Counted from the first letter of the stretch, positions 1-8,777 are shown. The stretch is DNA of 64,000 nt from Rhodococcus antarcticus (GCF_026153295.1 NZ_CP110615.1:310001-374000), one strand, 5' to 3'. Translations and numbers: made by a program. The notes: generated by a model not told the origin, from the letters alone.

Positions 1-1268
1 CGGCTGGTGGTGCCGTTGAACACGACGAACGCCGCGAGCACCGCCCAGTACCAGCGGTTGGGGGAGATGAGCTCGCCGAGACCGGTGGCCAGCGCCGTCG
101 CCACGGCCACCTGGACCGCGGCCCGGGTCGCGGGGTGCAGCCCGGGGGGAGCGTCGACGGTGTCGGTGCCCTCGACGGGGGCGGGGTCCTCCCGCTCGGC
201 CGCCGCGACCACCTGCTCGCTGACGCGGTGGATGCTGGCGTGGGCGCGGACGGCCCGGGCGGCGGTGAAGACGGCCCGTCCCGTGGGTGTGGTGACGTCG
301 ACGTCGTGGGCGGCCGCGCCCACGGTGACCAGCAGCCCCCGCAGCTGCTCCTCGCCCGGCTCGTCGCGCAGCACGGTGTCCAGGGCGGCCAGCACGGTGT
401 CGAGCTCGGGTGGCCAGGTCGTCCCGGGCGGCAGCGCGGCGAGGGTGGCCACGAGCTGCTCGGTGGCGAGCTGGCCGTCCAGCACCCGGAGCGAGAGCTC
501 GCGACCGTCCACCGAGAGGTGCCGGGCCGCGTCGTGCCGGTCGAGCCAGTCCTCGATCATGAGGGCGGTGTCGCCGAGGCGGGTGAGCTGGCGCCGCAGC
601 GGGGCGTCGTCGAGCACCGTGCCCGCGGCGCTCGCGCTCCGGCTCCCCGCCACGGCCACCCCCACCGCGCTGGCGCACACCGCGCGCAGCGCCCGGGTCA
701 GCCTGCGCAGCTCGGTGCGCGGACGCTCGGGCAGCAGGACCACGCGCACCACCAGGGCCACCGCGACCCCCACGAGCACGCTCGCGGCCAGCGCGGGCAG
801 CTGCGAGGTCGACGCCCGCAGGAACAGGACGAAGAAGTAGGCGGTGAACGCGACCTGGCCCAGCGCGTTGCCCCGCGGGCCGTAGCGCCGCACCCACGTC
901 GCGGTGAACAGCACCGCCACGAACCCGAGGTCGGCCACGACGCCGTAGGGGTGCAGCACGGCGGCGAGCCCGGCCGAGGCGATGGCCGGCAGCGGGGTGA
1001 GCGCGGTGCTGACCACGCGGGCGCGGTGCGTGCGGTCCTGCACGGCCACGGCGCTGAACATCGCGACCACCGTGCCGAGCAGGGCGACGGTGATGGGCTG
1101 GCCCAGGGTGCGGGTGAGCAGGATCAGCACGGCCAGCGCCAGGACCAGCGTCAGCGTGGTGGTGGCGGCGCTGGTCAGGCGGACCTGGCCGGGGTCCTCC
1201 GCGGCGAGCGAGCGCACCGCGCGGCGCAGCAGGCTCGGACGGGTGCGCACCCGACGATCGTGCCCCAC
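1..1268 (-). CDS. FUSC family membrane transporter (3' end cut by window edge)
   Basis: Reading the minus strand from the GTG at 1268 gives an open frame that runs off the window at base 1, so at least 422 residues are present and the C-terminus is missing. The N-terminal half holds several hydrophobic segments (about residues 35-75, 85-130 and 150-190), followed by a long polar region rich in Arg, Leu and Ala and then a new hydrophobic stretch near the edge. This membrane / cytoplasmic / membrane layout is typical of FUSC (aromatic-acid exporter or YccS-like) proteins. The family is thought to export small organic acids; the substrate here is unknown. The start lies 6 bp downstream of the purU stop, so the two genes are probably co-transcribed from the purU promoter. 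Confidence 0.72.
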   Translation of the reverse strand, partial: MGHDRRVRTRPSLLRRAVRSLAAEDPGQVRLTSAATTTLTLVLALAVLILLTRTLGQPITVALLGTVVAMFSAVAVQDRTHRARVVSTALTPLPAIASAGLAAVLHPYGVVADLGFVAVLFTATWVRRYGPRGNALGQVAFTAYFFVLFLRASTSQLPALAASVLVGVAVALVVRVVLLPERPRTELRRLTRALRAVCASAVGVAVAGSRSASAAGTVLDDAPLRRQLTRLGDTALMIEDWLDRHDAARHLSVDGRELSLRVLDGQLATEQLVATLAALPPGTTWPPELDTVLAALDTVLRDEPGEEQLRGLLVTVGAAAHDVDVTTPTGRAVFTAARAVRAHASIHRVSEQVVAAAEREDPAPVEGTDTVDAPPGLHPATRAAVQVAVATALATGLGELISPNRWYWAVLAAFVVFNGTTS

Positions 1269-1274
1269 GAGGGG

Positions 1275-2141
1275 CTAGGTGAACACGACCGTCGTGCCGC
1301 CGTGCACGAGCACCCGGTCCTCCAGGTGCCAGCGCAGCCCGCGGGAGAGCACGAGCCGCTCGATGTCGCGGCCCTGGCGGACCATGTCGGCGGGGGAGTC
1401 GCCGTGGTCCACCCGGATGACGTCCTGCTCCACGATGGGCCCGGCGTCCAGCTCGGCGGTGACGTAGTGGCAGGTGGCGCCGACGAGCTTGACGCCGCGG
1501 GCGAAGGCCTGGTGGTACGGCCGGGCGCCGACGAAGCTGGGCAGGAAGCTGTGGTGGATGTTCAGCGCGCGTCCGGCCCAGTGCTCGCACAGCTCGGCCG
1601 GCAGCACCTGCATGAAGCGGGCCAGCACCACGGCGTGCGGGTCGTGCGCGTCGACGAGCTCGCGCACCCGCGCGAAGGCCGGGCCGCGCTCGGCCGGGTC
1701 CGCCGGGAAGGGCACGTGGTGGAAGGGCACACCGTGGGCGGCGGTCAGCGGCTCCAGGTCCTGGTGGTTGCCCACCACGGCGACCACCTCGGCGGGCAGC
1801 TCGCCGTCGGCGGCCCGGCCGAGCAGGTCGCGCAGGCAGTGCGGCTCCCGGCTCACCAGCAGCACCACGCGCTTGCGCTCGTCGGTGTCGTGCAGGGTCC
1901 ACTCCGTCTCCGGGCCGAGCTCGGCGGCCACGGCGGCGAAGCGGGTGCGCAGCTGCTCGGCGGACGCCGCGACGGAGGCGGCCAGCACCACCTGGCGGGT
2001 GAAGAACCAGCCCGAGCTCTCGTCCGCGTGGTAGCTGGCCTCGACGATCGTGGCACCGGCCTCGGCCAGGACGGTGGACAGCCGCGCCACGATCCCGGTC
2101 CGGTCCGGGCAGCCGAGGGTGAGCACGTAGCGGCGTTCCAC
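1275..2141 (-). CDS. purU: Formyltetrahydrofolate deformylase PurU
   Basis: Hydrolyses 10-formyltetrahydrofolate to formate and tetrahydrofolate, balancing one-carbon pools and feeding formate to purine synthesis. The 288-residue product, close to the usual 280, starts with an ACT domain (LGCPDRTGIVARLS) and continues with a formyltransferase-type catalytic domain. That domain contains the NHQDL region, the segment LNIHHSFLPSFVGARPY with its folate-site residues, and GATCHYVTAELDAGPI. The GTG at 2141 is preferred over an in-frame upstream start at 2204 because it begins directly before the conserved ACT strand (ERRYVLTLGCPD) and avoids overlap with the divergent gene at 2203. A GATGAT hexamer six bases upstream of the GTG could be a leaderless -10 element. 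Confidence 0.93.
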   Translation of the reverse strand: MERRYVLTLGCPDRTGIVARLSTVLAEAGATIVEASYHADESSGWFFTRQVVLAASVAASAEQLRTRFAAVAAELGPETEWTLHDTDERKRVVLLVSREPHCLRDLLGRAADGELPAEVVAVVGNHQDLEPLTAAHGVPFHHVPFPADPAERGPAFARVRELVDAHDPHAVVLARFMQVLPAELCEHWAGRALNIHHSFLPSFVGARPYHQAFARGVKLVGATCHYVTAELDAGPIVEQDVIRVDHGDSPADMVRQGRDIERLVLSRGLRWHLEDRVLVHGGTTVVFT

Positions 2142-2189
2142 GGCCCCATCATCGCATCGGGCGGGCCTGCGCCCCGCCGCCGTAGTCGT

Positions 2190-2195
2190 TACGCT
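2190..2195 (+). promoter_or_regulatory. Probable -10 element of a leaderless transcript
   Basis: TACGCT lies seven bases before the ATG at 2203, and no Shine-Dalgarno sequence is present. This spacing would place the transcription start at or next to the start codon, a common arrangement in actinobacteria. No clear -35 hexamer is visible. Confidence 0.45.
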
Positions 2196-2202
2196 TTCAA
2201 CC

Positions 2203-3222
2203 ATGAGCGATGACGCGACGTTCGTGAAGCCCGGCGAGGACTTCGTCCGGGACTCGAGCTACATCACCGACCGGATCACCGTCGACGGACGGGACGGGTG
2301 GCCGGTGGAGGCCGGGCGCTACCGGCTGGTCGTCTCCCGGGCGTGCCCGTGGGCCAACCGGGCCCTGATCACCCGCCGCCTGCTGGGCCTGGAGGACGCG
2401 ATCTCGATGGGTGTCTGCGGGCCCACCCACGACGCGCGGAGCTGGACCTTCGACCTCGACCCCGACGGCAAGGACCCGGTGCTGGGCTACGAGCGGCTGC
2501 AGCAGGCGTTCCTGGCGCGGTTCCCCGACTACCCCAAGGGCATCACGGTCCCCGCGCTCGTCGACGTGCCCAGCGGCCAGGTGGTCACCAACGACTACCC
2601 GCAGATGACGATCGACATGAGCCTGGAGTGGACCGCGCACCACCGCGACGGTGCACCCGAGCTGTACCCGCTGGCGCTGCGCGCCGAGATCGACGACGTG
2701 GCCGAGAAGGTCTTCCACGACGTCAACAACGGCGTCTACAAGTGTGGCTTCGCCGGCTCCCAGGGCTCCTACGAGGAGGCCTACGACGCGCTGTTCGCCC
2801 GGCTGGACTGGCTGGAGCAGCGACTGACCGACCGGCGCTACCTGGTGGGCGACACCCTGACCGAGGCCGACGTGCGGCTGTGGACCACGCTGGTCCGCTT
2901 CGACGCCGTCTACCACGGGCACTTCAAGGCCAACCGGAACAAGCTCACCGAGATGCCGGCTCTGTGGGCCTACGCCCGGGACCTGTTCCAGACCCCCGGG
3001 TTCGGCGACACCCAGGACTTCGCGCAGATCAAGGAGCACTACTACCTGGTGCACAACGAGATCAACCCCTCCGGCATCGTTCCCAAGGGTCCGGACCTGC
3101 GCGGCTGGCTGACCCCGCACGGACGAGAGTCGTTGGGTGGCAAGCCATTCGGTGAGGGAACCCCGCCCGGGCCCGTGTCGGCGGCGGAGACCGTGGACCC
3201 CGCGCACACCCCGCTGGGGTAG
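2203..3222 (+). CDS. Glutathionyl-hydroquinone reductase-like protein (Xi-class GST)
   Basis: The 339-residue protein has the layout of the YqjG/ECM4 family: a thioredoxin-like N-terminal domain with the catalytic motif SRACPWAN (Cys48 as nucleophile), then an all-helical GST C-terminal domain from about residue 165 with LVGDTLTEADVRLWTTLVRFD. Family members reductively remove glutathione from glutathionyl-hydroquinones. Most actinobacteria make mycothiol rather than glutathione, and mshA lies 5 kb away, so the natural thiol here may be mycothiol; that is inference. The gene is divergent from purU and ends 6 bp from the convergent methyltransferase gene. The family assignment is strong; the substrate is not known. 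Confidence 0.88.
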   Translation: MSDDATFVKPGEDFVRDSSYITDRITVDGRDGWPVEAGRYRLVVSRACPWANRALITRRLLGLEDAISMGVCGPTHDARSWTFDLDPDGKDPVLGYERLQQAFLARFPDYPKGITVPALVDVPSGQVVTNDYPQMTIDMSLEWTAHHRDGAPELYPLALRAEIDDVAEKVFHDVNNGVYKCGFAGSQGSYEEAYDALFARLDWLEQRLTDRRYLVGDTLTEADVRLWTTLVRFDAVYHGHFKANRNKLTEMPALWAYARDLFQTPGFGDTQDFAQIKEHYYLVHNEINPSGIVPKGPDLRGWLTPHGRESLGGKPFGEGTPPGPVSAAETVDPAHTPLG

Positions 3223-3228
3223 CAGGGA

Positions 3229-3984
3229 TCAGCGCGGGGCCACCGTCGACCACGGCACGGTGAGGACGTTGTCGCGGACCCGGCGCCGGTGGTCCAGCAC
3301 GGGCACCCCACCCTCGGCCAGCAGCGCGCGCGCCACCCGCCACCGCACGCGGGGCCCGAACACCGCGTGCGGAGCGGCCACGTCCCACGCCCGGTCGGCA
3401 GACGCCAGCAGCGCGTGCACCCTCTCCCCGGGCACGTTGCGGTGGATCAGCGCCTTGGGCAGCCGCTCGGCGACGTCGGAGGGCCGCCCGACCGTGAACG
3501 GGTCCCACGCCAGGGTCAGGGTGCGCGGCCCCCCGGCGTCCAGCAGCACCCACGCGCACCGCCGCCCGAGCTCGTCGCACGTGCCCTCCAGGACGAGACC
3601 GCCCGGCGCCAGGCCCGCCTGCAGCCGCGCCCAGGCCGGCCCCACCGCGTCCTCCGGGTACTGGCGCAGCACGTTGAACGCCCGCACCAGCGACGGGCGC
3701 AGCCCCGCGAGCTCGAACCCGCCCACCCGGAACCGCACCCCGTCCACCGTGGGCACCACCCGCGCCGGGTCGATCTCCAGGCCGACCACGTTCCGGGTGC
3801 GCAGCCGGGCCGCGAGCTCGAGGGTGGTCCCGGGGCTCGCGCCGTACCCGAGGTCCACCACGAGGCCGCCGTCGGCCAGCGCTGCCTGCACGTCGGGGTG
3901 GTGCAGCAGCCAGCGGTCGCTGCGACGCAACCGGTTGATCCCGGTGGTGCCCCTGGTGATCTCCCCGACGGGGCGCGTCCCCAC
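3229..3984 (-). CDS. Class I SAM-dependent methyltransferase
   Basis: The protein of 251 residues contains the SAM-binding glycine-rich strand GLVVDLGYGASPGTTLELA near residue 35, followed by an acidic residue at the end of the second strand (VVGLEIDP), and it keeps the Rossmann-type order after that. GTG at 3984 is chosen because the conserved segment RGTTGINRLRRSDRWLL follows at once; the frame is open further upstream, but that part overlaps the DUF2505 gene. It sits 29 bp downstream of that gene on the same strand, so the two are probably co-transcribed. The substrate cannot be predicted. It converges on the hydroquinone reductase gene with a 6-bp gap, which leaves no room for a separate terminator. 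Confidence 0.78.
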   Translation of the reverse strand: MGTRPVGEITRGTTGINRLRRSDRWLLHHPDVQAALADGGLVVDLGYGASPGTTLELAARLRTRNVVGLEIDPARVVPTVDGVRFRVGGFELAGLRPSLVRAFNVLRQYPEDAVGPAWARLQAGLAPGGLVLEGTCDELGRRCAWVLLDAGGPRTLTLAWDPFTVGRPSDVAERLPKALIHRNVPGERVHALLASADRAWDVAAPHAVFGPRVRWRVARALLAEGGVPVLDHRRRVRDNVLTVPWSTVAPR

Positions 3985-4013
3985 GGTCCGGGCCGGTGGC
4001 GGTCCCGGCGCCC

Positions 4014-4514
4014 CTACCTCCCGGCCAGCCACTGCTCGGTGAAGCGCGCCTCCGCCACCAGGAGCCGGACCACGTTGTCGGCGACGGCCTGCTCGATCTT
4101 GCCGCCGACCAGCGGCACCGGGACCTTGGCCTGGCCGTCGGTGCGCACCGTGGTCGCCGTGTCGTCCCCGGTCAGGGAGGTGGTGCCGGTGACGGTGGCC
4201 GGCGTGCCGCTGACCAGTGCGGTCACCTCGGCGGTGGCCGCGTCGGCGGCGAGCGGTCCCCACGTCTCGGTGCGGGTGATGGAGAGGTCGCCGGACTTGA
4301 TGCGCGAGACGATGCTGGGCAGCTTGTCTGCGGCGATCACCTGGGTCAGCGCGACCTCCGCGCCGCCACCGGCCGCCTCGAACGAGTCCAGGGTGGCGCC
4401 CGTGCCGCCCACGGCCTCGAGCCGGGCCTCCCAGTAGGCGCGGTCGGTGAGCGCGGCGTGCAGTGCGGCGGGGGAGCAGGCGTAGGTGGCCGAGTGCTCG
4501 ATGCGACGGGGCAT
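4014..4514 (-). CDS. DUF2505 family protein (SRPBCC-like)
   Basis: Encodes 166 residues starting MPRRIEHSATYACSPAALHAALTDRAYWEARLEAVGG. This is the START/polyketide-cyclase-like pattern of DUF2505, a mycobacterial and actinobacterial family of unknown function with a predicted lipid-cavity fold. No signal peptide or membrane segment is seen. It is divergent from murB, as is Rv0481c relative to murB (Rv0482) in M. tuberculosis, which supports the assignment by position. A TAGGTT hexamer six bases before the ATG suggests a leaderless transcript. The function is unknown. Confidence 0.85.
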   Translation of the reverse strand: MPRRIEHSATYACSPAALHAALTDRAYWEARLEAVGGTGATLDSFEAAGGGAEVALTQVIAADKLPSIVSRIKSGDLSITRTETWGPLAADAATAEVTALVSGTPATVTGTTSLTGDDTATTVRTDGQAKVPVPLVGGKIEQAVADNVVRLLVAEARFTEQWLAGR

Positions 4515-4520
4515 GCCGGG

Positions 4521-4550
4521 AACCTACCGGCGAGCCGCCCCCGATAGCGT
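4521..4550. promoter_or_regulatory. Divergent leaderless promoters for DUF2505 gene and murB
   Basis: On the minus strand TAGGTT (4526 to 4521) lies six bases before the ATG of the DUF2505 gene. On the plus strand TAGCGT (4545-4550) lies eight bases before the GTG of murB. Neither gene has a Shine-Dalgarno sequence in the 44-bp gap, so both are best explained as leaderless transcripts from back-to-back promoters. Confidence 0.45.
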
Positions 4551-4558
4551 TCGTCCCC

Positions 4559-5614
4559 GTGCTGCCCCCCGCCGACCTGGACCGCCTCGCCGGCCTCGGG
4601 GTGCAGGTGCGCCACGACCTGGCCCTCGCGACGCTGACCACCCTGCGCCTGGGTGGACCCGCCGCCACCGTGCTCACCTGCCCCGACACCGCCGCAGTGG
4701 TCGCCGCGGTCCGGGCCTGCGACGCCGTCGGCGAGCCCGTGCTGCTGCTCGGTGGCGGGTCGAACCTCGTGGTCGGTGACGAGGCCGTCGACCGCACGGT
4801 GGTCGTCCTGCGCAACGACGAGGTGGTGCTGGCCACCGACGGAGCGACGGCCGGAGCGGGCACCGACTGGGACACCCTCGTGGCGCGCACGGTGGCCGCG
4901 GGGCTGGGCGGGCTGGAGTGCCTCTCGGGCATCCCCGGCTCCACCGGGGCCACGCCGGTGCAGAACGTCGGGGCATACGGGGTCGAGGTGGCCGACGTGC
5001 TCGCGCAGGTCCGGCTCCTGGACCGCGCCACGGGCGAGGTGCGCTGGGCGCCGCCGGCGGAGCTGGGGCTGGGCTACCGCAGCAGCGCGCTCAAGCAGGC
5101 GGACACCGCCGTGGTCCTGGCGGTGCGGTTCAGCCTGTCCGCGGACGGGCTCAGCCGGCCCGTCACCTACTCCGAGCTGTGCCGCACGCTCGACGTCGAG
5201 CCCGGTGCCCGGGTTGCGGTGGCCGCCGTCCGCGAGGCCGTGCTGGCCCTGCGGCGGTGCAAGGGAATGGTCCTCGACGCCGCGGACCACGACTCGTGGA
5301 GCGCCGGGTCGTTCTTCACCAACCCCGTCGTCGGGCAGGTTCCCCCGGGGTACGAGGGGCCCTCCTACCCCGGGGCCGGCGGGGTGAAGCTCTCGGCCGG
5401 CTGGCTGATCGAGCACGCGGGGTTCCACCGCGGCCACCCCGGGCCGGACGCCACGGCGCGGCTCTCCACCCGGCACACCCTGGCGCTGACCAACCGGGGT
5501 GGCGCGAGCACCGCCGCGCTGCTCAGCCTGGCCCGCGAGGTCCGCGACGGGGTGGACGCCGTGTTCGGCGTGCGCCTGGAGCCCGAGCCGGTGCTGGTGG
5601 GCTGCGCGCTCTGA
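4559..5614 (+). CDS. murB: UDP-N-acetylenolpyruvoylglucosamine reductase MurB
   Basis: Second committed step of peptidoglycan precursor synthesis: NADPH- and FAD-dependent reduction of UDP-GlcNAc-enolpyruvate to UDP-MurNAc in the cytoplasm. The 351-residue product shows the FAD-binding segments TLRLGGPA, LLLGGGSNLVV and GLECLSGIPGSTGATPVQNVGAYG. Ser251 in SAGSFFTNP is the expected proton donor, and the C-terminal region contains AGWLIEHAGF. It appears to be type I MurB. GTG at 4559 is favoured over in-frame upstream starts because those would overlap the divergent DUF2505 gene, and the -10-like TAGCGT lies just upstream. In M. tuberculosis a lipoprotein/L,D-transpeptidase gene (lprQ) follows; here there is only a 166-bp gap. 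Confidence 0.95.
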   Translation: MLPPADLDRLAGLGVQVRHDLALATLTTLRLGGPAATVLTCPDTAAVVAAVRACDAVGEPVLLLGGGSNLVVGDEAVDRTVVVLRNDEVVLATDGATAGAGTDWDTLVARTVAAGLGGLECLSGIPGSTGATPVQNVGAYGVEVADVLAQVRLLDRATGEVRWAPPAELGLGYRSSALKQADTAVVLAVRFSLSADGLSRPVTYSELCRTLDVEPGARVAVAAVREAVLALRRCKGMVLDAADHDSWSAGSFFTNPVVGQVPPGYEGPSYPGAGGVKLSAGWLIEHAGFHRGHPGPDATARLSTRHTLALTNRGGASTAALLSLAREVRDGVDAVFGVRLEPEPVLVGCAL

Positions 5615-5730
5615 GCGCGGCGTTGCCGACCCGTGACGCGCAGGCCCGGTCCGCGCGCAGCACCGCACGCGACGAGCGACCTGACCACCCACTTCACGGT
5701 CGGCCGCAGGCAGGTGGTGACCGCCGACGT

Positions 5731-5776
5731 GCCCAGCCCACCGCACGCAGGTGGCGCTCTCCGCGCTCGGCTGGGC
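5731..5776. terminator. Possible bidirectional terminator between convergent genes
   Basis: In the gap between murB and the convergent dehydrogenase, GCCCAGCC (5731-5738) pairs with GGCTGGGC (5769-5776), with an inner CCACC/GGTGG pair. No U-run follows on either side. Nothing else was recognised in this 166-bp gap. Confidence 0.3.
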
Positions 5777-5780
5777 CCGC

Positions 5781-6524
5781 TCAGACGCGGTGCGCGCGCA
5801 TCGCGGACGCCTGGGCGCGGGGCTTGAGCACGATGGTGTCCAGGTCCACGTGGGACGGCCGGCTGGCCACGAACCCGACCACCTCGGCCACGTCGTTGGC
5901 GGTGAGCGGGGTGATGCCCTCGTAGACCGTGGCGGCCCGCTCGGCGTCCCCGTGGAAGCGCACGAGCGAGAAGTCGGTCTCCACCATCCCGGGCAGGATC
6001 TCGGTGATCCGCACGGGCTGGCCGAGGAGCTCGCCGCGCAGCGTGCGGTGCAGGGCGGACTGGGCGTGCTTGGCCGCGGTGTACCCGGACCCGTTGTCGT
6101 AGGTCTCGACGGCCGCGATCGACGTGATCGTGACGATGAGCCCGTCGCCGGAGGCCACCAGCCTGGGGATGAGCGCCTTGGTCACCCGCAGCGTGCCGAG
6201 AACGTTCGTCTCCCACATCCACCGCCAGTCGTCCAGGTCCGCCTCCGCCACCGTCGCGAGCCCCTTCGCCCCGCCCGCGTTGTTGACGAGCACGGACACG
6301 TCCCCGAGCGCGGCGGCGAACGCGGCCACCGAGGCGTCGGAGGTCACGTCGAGCTCGAGCGCGGTGCCGTCGATCTCGGCGGCCAGGGCCTGCAGCCGGT
6401 CGAGTCGACGGGCGGCGACCACCACGTGGAACCCACCGGCGGCGAGCACCCTGGCGGTGGCCTCGCCGATGCCGGAGCTGGCTCCGGTGACGACGGCGGT
6501 GGGGCGGTGCGCAACAGCAGTCAT
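5781..6524 (-). CDS. Short-chain dehydrogenase/reductase
   Basis: A classical SDR of 247 residues. It has the cofactor motif TGASSGIG at 13-20, NNAGG at 81-85, and the catalytic set Ser135, Tyr148 and Lys152 (GYTAAK). The AARR end of the second strand suggests NADP(H) preference. The closest family look is the YdfG-type 3-hydroxy-acid dehydrogenase group, and its position matches Rv0484c. The substrate is unknown. The ATG at 6524 is preferred over an upstream in-frame start because it begins just before the Rossmann strand and sits seven bases after a -10-like hexamer. The gene converges on murB and is divergent from the hydrolase at 6548, with which it may share a promoter core. Confidence 0.88.
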   Translation of the reverse strand: MTAVAHRPTAVVTGASSGIGEATARVLAAGGFHVVVAARRLDRLQALAAEIDGTALELDVTSDASVAAFAAALGDVSVLVNNAGGAKGLATVAEADLDDWRWMWETNVLGTLRVTKALIPRLVASGDGLIVTITSIAAVETYDNGSGYTAAKHAQSALHRTLRGELLGQPVRITEILPGMVETDFSLVRFHGDAERAATVYEGITPLTANDVAEVVGFVASRPSHVDLDTIVLKPRAQASAMRAHRV

Positions 6525-6531
6525 GTCGACA

Positions 6532-6541
6532 ACCCTAGGGT
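6532..6541. promoter_or_regulatory. Symmetric -10 core shared by two divergent genes
   Basis: ACCCTAGGGT is a perfect 10-bp palindrome, so each strand carries TAGGGT. On the plus strand TAGGGT (6536-6541) lies six bases before the GTG of the hydrolase. On the minus strand it lies seven bases before the ATG of the dehydrogenase. One AT core could therefore serve both leaderless transcripts. Confidence 0.5.
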
Positions 6542-6547
6542 CGGGGC

Positions 6548-7357
6548 GTGGACACCGTGAGCCGGGACGGCACCCTGATCTCCTACCTCGAGCGCGGCCG
6601 TGCGGGCGCACCCCCGCTCGTGCTGCTGCACGGGTGGGCGCAGAGCGCGGACTGCTGGGGCGAGGAGGTGCTCGACGGGCTCTCGGCCGGCCACCACGTG
6701 CTCGCCCCGGACCTGCGGGGACACGGCCGCTCCGGTGCACCCGCGGGTGGCTACGACGACCCGACCGCCTGGGCGGCGGACCTCGACGCCGTGCTCGCGG
6801 CCGCTGGCGTGCGGGAGCCCCCCGTGCTGGTCGGCTGGTCCTACGGCGGGCTGGTGGCCTGCGACTGGCTGCGGTCCGGGGGCGGCGGCGCGGGGGGCGT
6901 GGCCGCGGGCCTCGTGCTCGTCGGTGCGGTGACCGGCCTCGGCCGGGGCCGGGCCGGCGGACGGGTGGGCGCGGCCATGCGCGCGGCCGTGCCGGACGGG
7001 CTCTCCGAGGACCCCGCGCTCGCCGTGCCCGCGCTGGCCGGCTTCGCCGGCGCGCTCACCACGGACGGCCCCCGGGTGCAGGCACTGCTCGGCGCCAGCC
7101 TGGCCACCCCGCCGCGGGTGCGTGCGGCCCTGTTCGCCCGCACCTGCGACAGCGACGACGTCCTGGCGGGCTTCGGCGGCCCGTCGGTGGTGCTGCACGG
7201 GACCGCGGACGCCGTGGTGGACGTCAGCGCGGGTCGGCACGCGGCGGACCTGCTGCCGGCGGTGCGCACCTCGTGGTGGGAGGGGTCCGGGCACGCCCCG
7301 TTCGTCGAGGACCCCCAGCGGTTCGTGGCCGAGGTGCTGGCCGTCCGGGCCTCGTGA
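6548..7357 (+). CDS. Alpha/beta hydrolase
   Basis: A protein of 269 residues with the alpha/beta hydrolase fold: oxyanion region [12 protein letters not shown] near residue 25, DLRGHGRS, the nucleophile elbow GWSYGG near residue 98, the acid Asp in HGTADAVVD, and the catalytic His in [11 protein letters not shown] near the C-terminus. It is a cytoplasmic protein without a signal peptide. The substrate cannot be inferred from the sequence. It lies 34 bp upstream of mshA on the same strand, in the place where M. tuberculosis has a ROK-family gene (Rv0485). A TAGGGT hexamer six bases before the GTG argues for a leaderless transcript. Confidence 0.86.
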   Translation: MDTVSRDGTLISYLERGRAGAPPLVLLHGWAQSADCWGEEVLDGLSAGHHVLAPDLRGHGRSGAPAGGYDDPTAWAADLDAVLAAAGVREPPVLVGWSYGGLVACDWLRSGGGGAGGVAAGLVLVGAVTGLGRGRAGGRVGAAMRAAVPDGLSEDPALAVPALAGFAGALTTDGPRVQALLGASLATPPRVRAALFARTCDSDDVLAGFGGPSVVLHGTADAVVDVSAGRHAADLLPAVRTSWWEGSGHAPFVEDPQRFVAEVLAVRAS

Positions 7358-7391
7358 CGCGGCCGCCGGACCCAGCGGGCAGGATGGTCGG

Positions 7392-8777
7392 GTGATCCCG
7401 ACGAGCACCACCCGTGCAGGACGTCCGCGCCGGGTCGCCGTCCTCTCGGTGCACACCTCTCCGCTGGAGCAGCCCGGCACCGGCGACGCGGGTGGCATGA
7501 ACGTGTACGTGCTGCAGACCGCCCTACGGATCGCCCAGCGTGGCACCGAGGTCGAGATCTTCACCCGGGCCACCTCCTCCGCGGCCCCGCCCGTGGTGCA
7601 GGCCGCGCCGGGGGTGCTCGTGCGCAACGTCGTCGCGGGACCGTTCGAGGGGCTCGACAAGAACGAGCTGCCCGCCCAGCTGTGCGCCTTCACCGCGGGC
7701 GTGCTCCGCGCCGAGGCGCGCCAGGAGCAGGGCTACTACGACCTCGTGCACTCCCACTACTGGCTCTCCGGCCAGGTCGGCTGGCTCGCGCGCGACCGCT
7801 GGAGGGTGCCGCTGGTGCACACCGCGCACACCCTCGCCCGGGTGAAGAACGCGGCGCTGGCCGAGGGCGATCCCCCCGAGCCCAAGGTCCGCGAGATCGG
7901 CGAGCAGCAGGTGGTGGACGAGGCCGACCGGCTCGTCGCGAACACCCCGGCCGAGGCCGAGCAGCTCGTCCGGCTGTACGGGGCCGAGGGGTCCCGGGTG
8001 GACACCATCGCCCCCGGCGTCGACCTCGACCGCTTCCGCCCCGGCGACCGGGCCGCCTCCCGCGCACGTCTGGGGATCGCCCCCGACGAGACCGTGCTGA
8101 CCTTCGTCGGCCGCATCCAGCCGCTGAAGGCCCCGGACGTGCTGCTCCGCGCGGCCGCCGAGCTCCGTGCGCGCACCCCCGGCCACCGGCTGCGGGTGCT
8201 GGTGGTCGGTGGTCCCTCGGGAAGCGGGCTGGGGCAGCCGGCGGCACTCGTCGGGCTCGCCCAGAGCCTGGGCATCACCGACGTCGTCACGTTCCTGCCG
8301 CCCCAGCCGCCGGCCGAGCTGGTGCACGTCTACCGCGCATCCGACGTGGTCGCGGTGCCAAGCCACTCGGAGTCCTTCGGGCTGGTCGCGCTCGAGGCCC
8401 AGGCCTGCGGCACGCCCGTGGTCGCCGCCGACGTGGGGGGGCTCGGGGTGGCCGTCGCCGACGGGGTGACCGGCCTGCTCGTGGGCTCCCACCGCACCGC
8501 TGACTGGGCCGACGCCCTGGCCCGGCTGACCGACGCCCCGGTGCTGCGCGAGCGCCTCGCGGCGGCCGCGCCCGGCCACGCCGCGGGCTTCTCCTGGGAC
8601 CGCACCGCCGATGCCCTGCTGGAGACCTACGCCAGGGCCACGATGCCCGTCCGGTCCCCGGCACCGGTCCGCCCGCGCAGCCTGCGCCAGCTCCGCCGCA
8701 CCCCGGGCGCCCAGCCCGGTGCGCAGCAGCCGGGTGACCGGCCCGCCGGCGCCCCGCAGAGCGCCGCGCACGCATGA
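7392..8777 (+). CDS. mshA: D-inositol-3-phosphate glycosyltransferase MshA
   Basis: Catalyses the first step of mycothiol synthesis: transfer of GlcNAc from UDP-GlcNAc to 1D-myo-inositol 3-phosphate. The 461-residue protein is a GT4-type (GT-B) glycosyltransferase. It shows the N-terminal acceptor-site pattern [12 protein letters not shown], the linker VDLDRFRP, the donor-domain start [14 protein letters not shown], and the nucleotide-sugar motif [19 protein letters not shown]. The GTG at 7392 matches the start expected for the family, and the frame upstream belongs to the hydrolase gene region. A CAGGAT hexamer ends six bases before it. The gene overlaps the YbjN gene by 4 bp (ATGA), as in the Rv0486-Rv0487 pair. 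Confidence 0.95.
   Translation: MIPTSTTRAGRPRRVAVLSVHTSPLEQPGTGDAGGMNVYVLQTALRIAQRGTEVEIFTRATSSAAPPVVQAAPGVLVRNVVAGPFEGLDKNELPAQLCAFTAGVLRAEARQEQGYYDLVHSHYWLSGQVGWLARDRWRVPLVHTAHTLARVKNAALAEGDPPEPKVREIGEQQVVDEADRLVANTPAEAEQLVRLYGAEGSRVDTIAPGVDLDRFRPGDRAASRARLGIAPDETVLTFVGRIQPLKAPDVLLRAAAELRARTPGHRLRVLVVGGPSGSGLGQPAALVGLAQSLGITDVVTFLPPQPPAELVHVYRASDVVAVPSHSESFGLVALEAQACGTPVVAADVGGLGVAVADGVTGLLVGSHRTADWADALARLTDAPVLRERLAAAAPGHAAGFSWDRTADALLETYARATMPVRSPAPVRPRSLRQLRRTPGAQPGAQQPGDRPAGAPQSAAHA

Noticed and set aside
135-2213. Open frame of about 690 codons on the plus strand opposite the FUSC and purU genes
   Set aside because: PurU motifs on the minus strand are decisive, and the minus-strand frame before base 1268 gives membrane helices; the plus-strand frame is low-complexity.
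5633-5827. Small open frame between murB and the dehydrogenase gene, where mycobacteria have lprQ
   Set aside because: No signal peptide, lipobox or L,D-transpeptidase motif; composition like shadow frames, and it overlaps the dehydrogenase gene.
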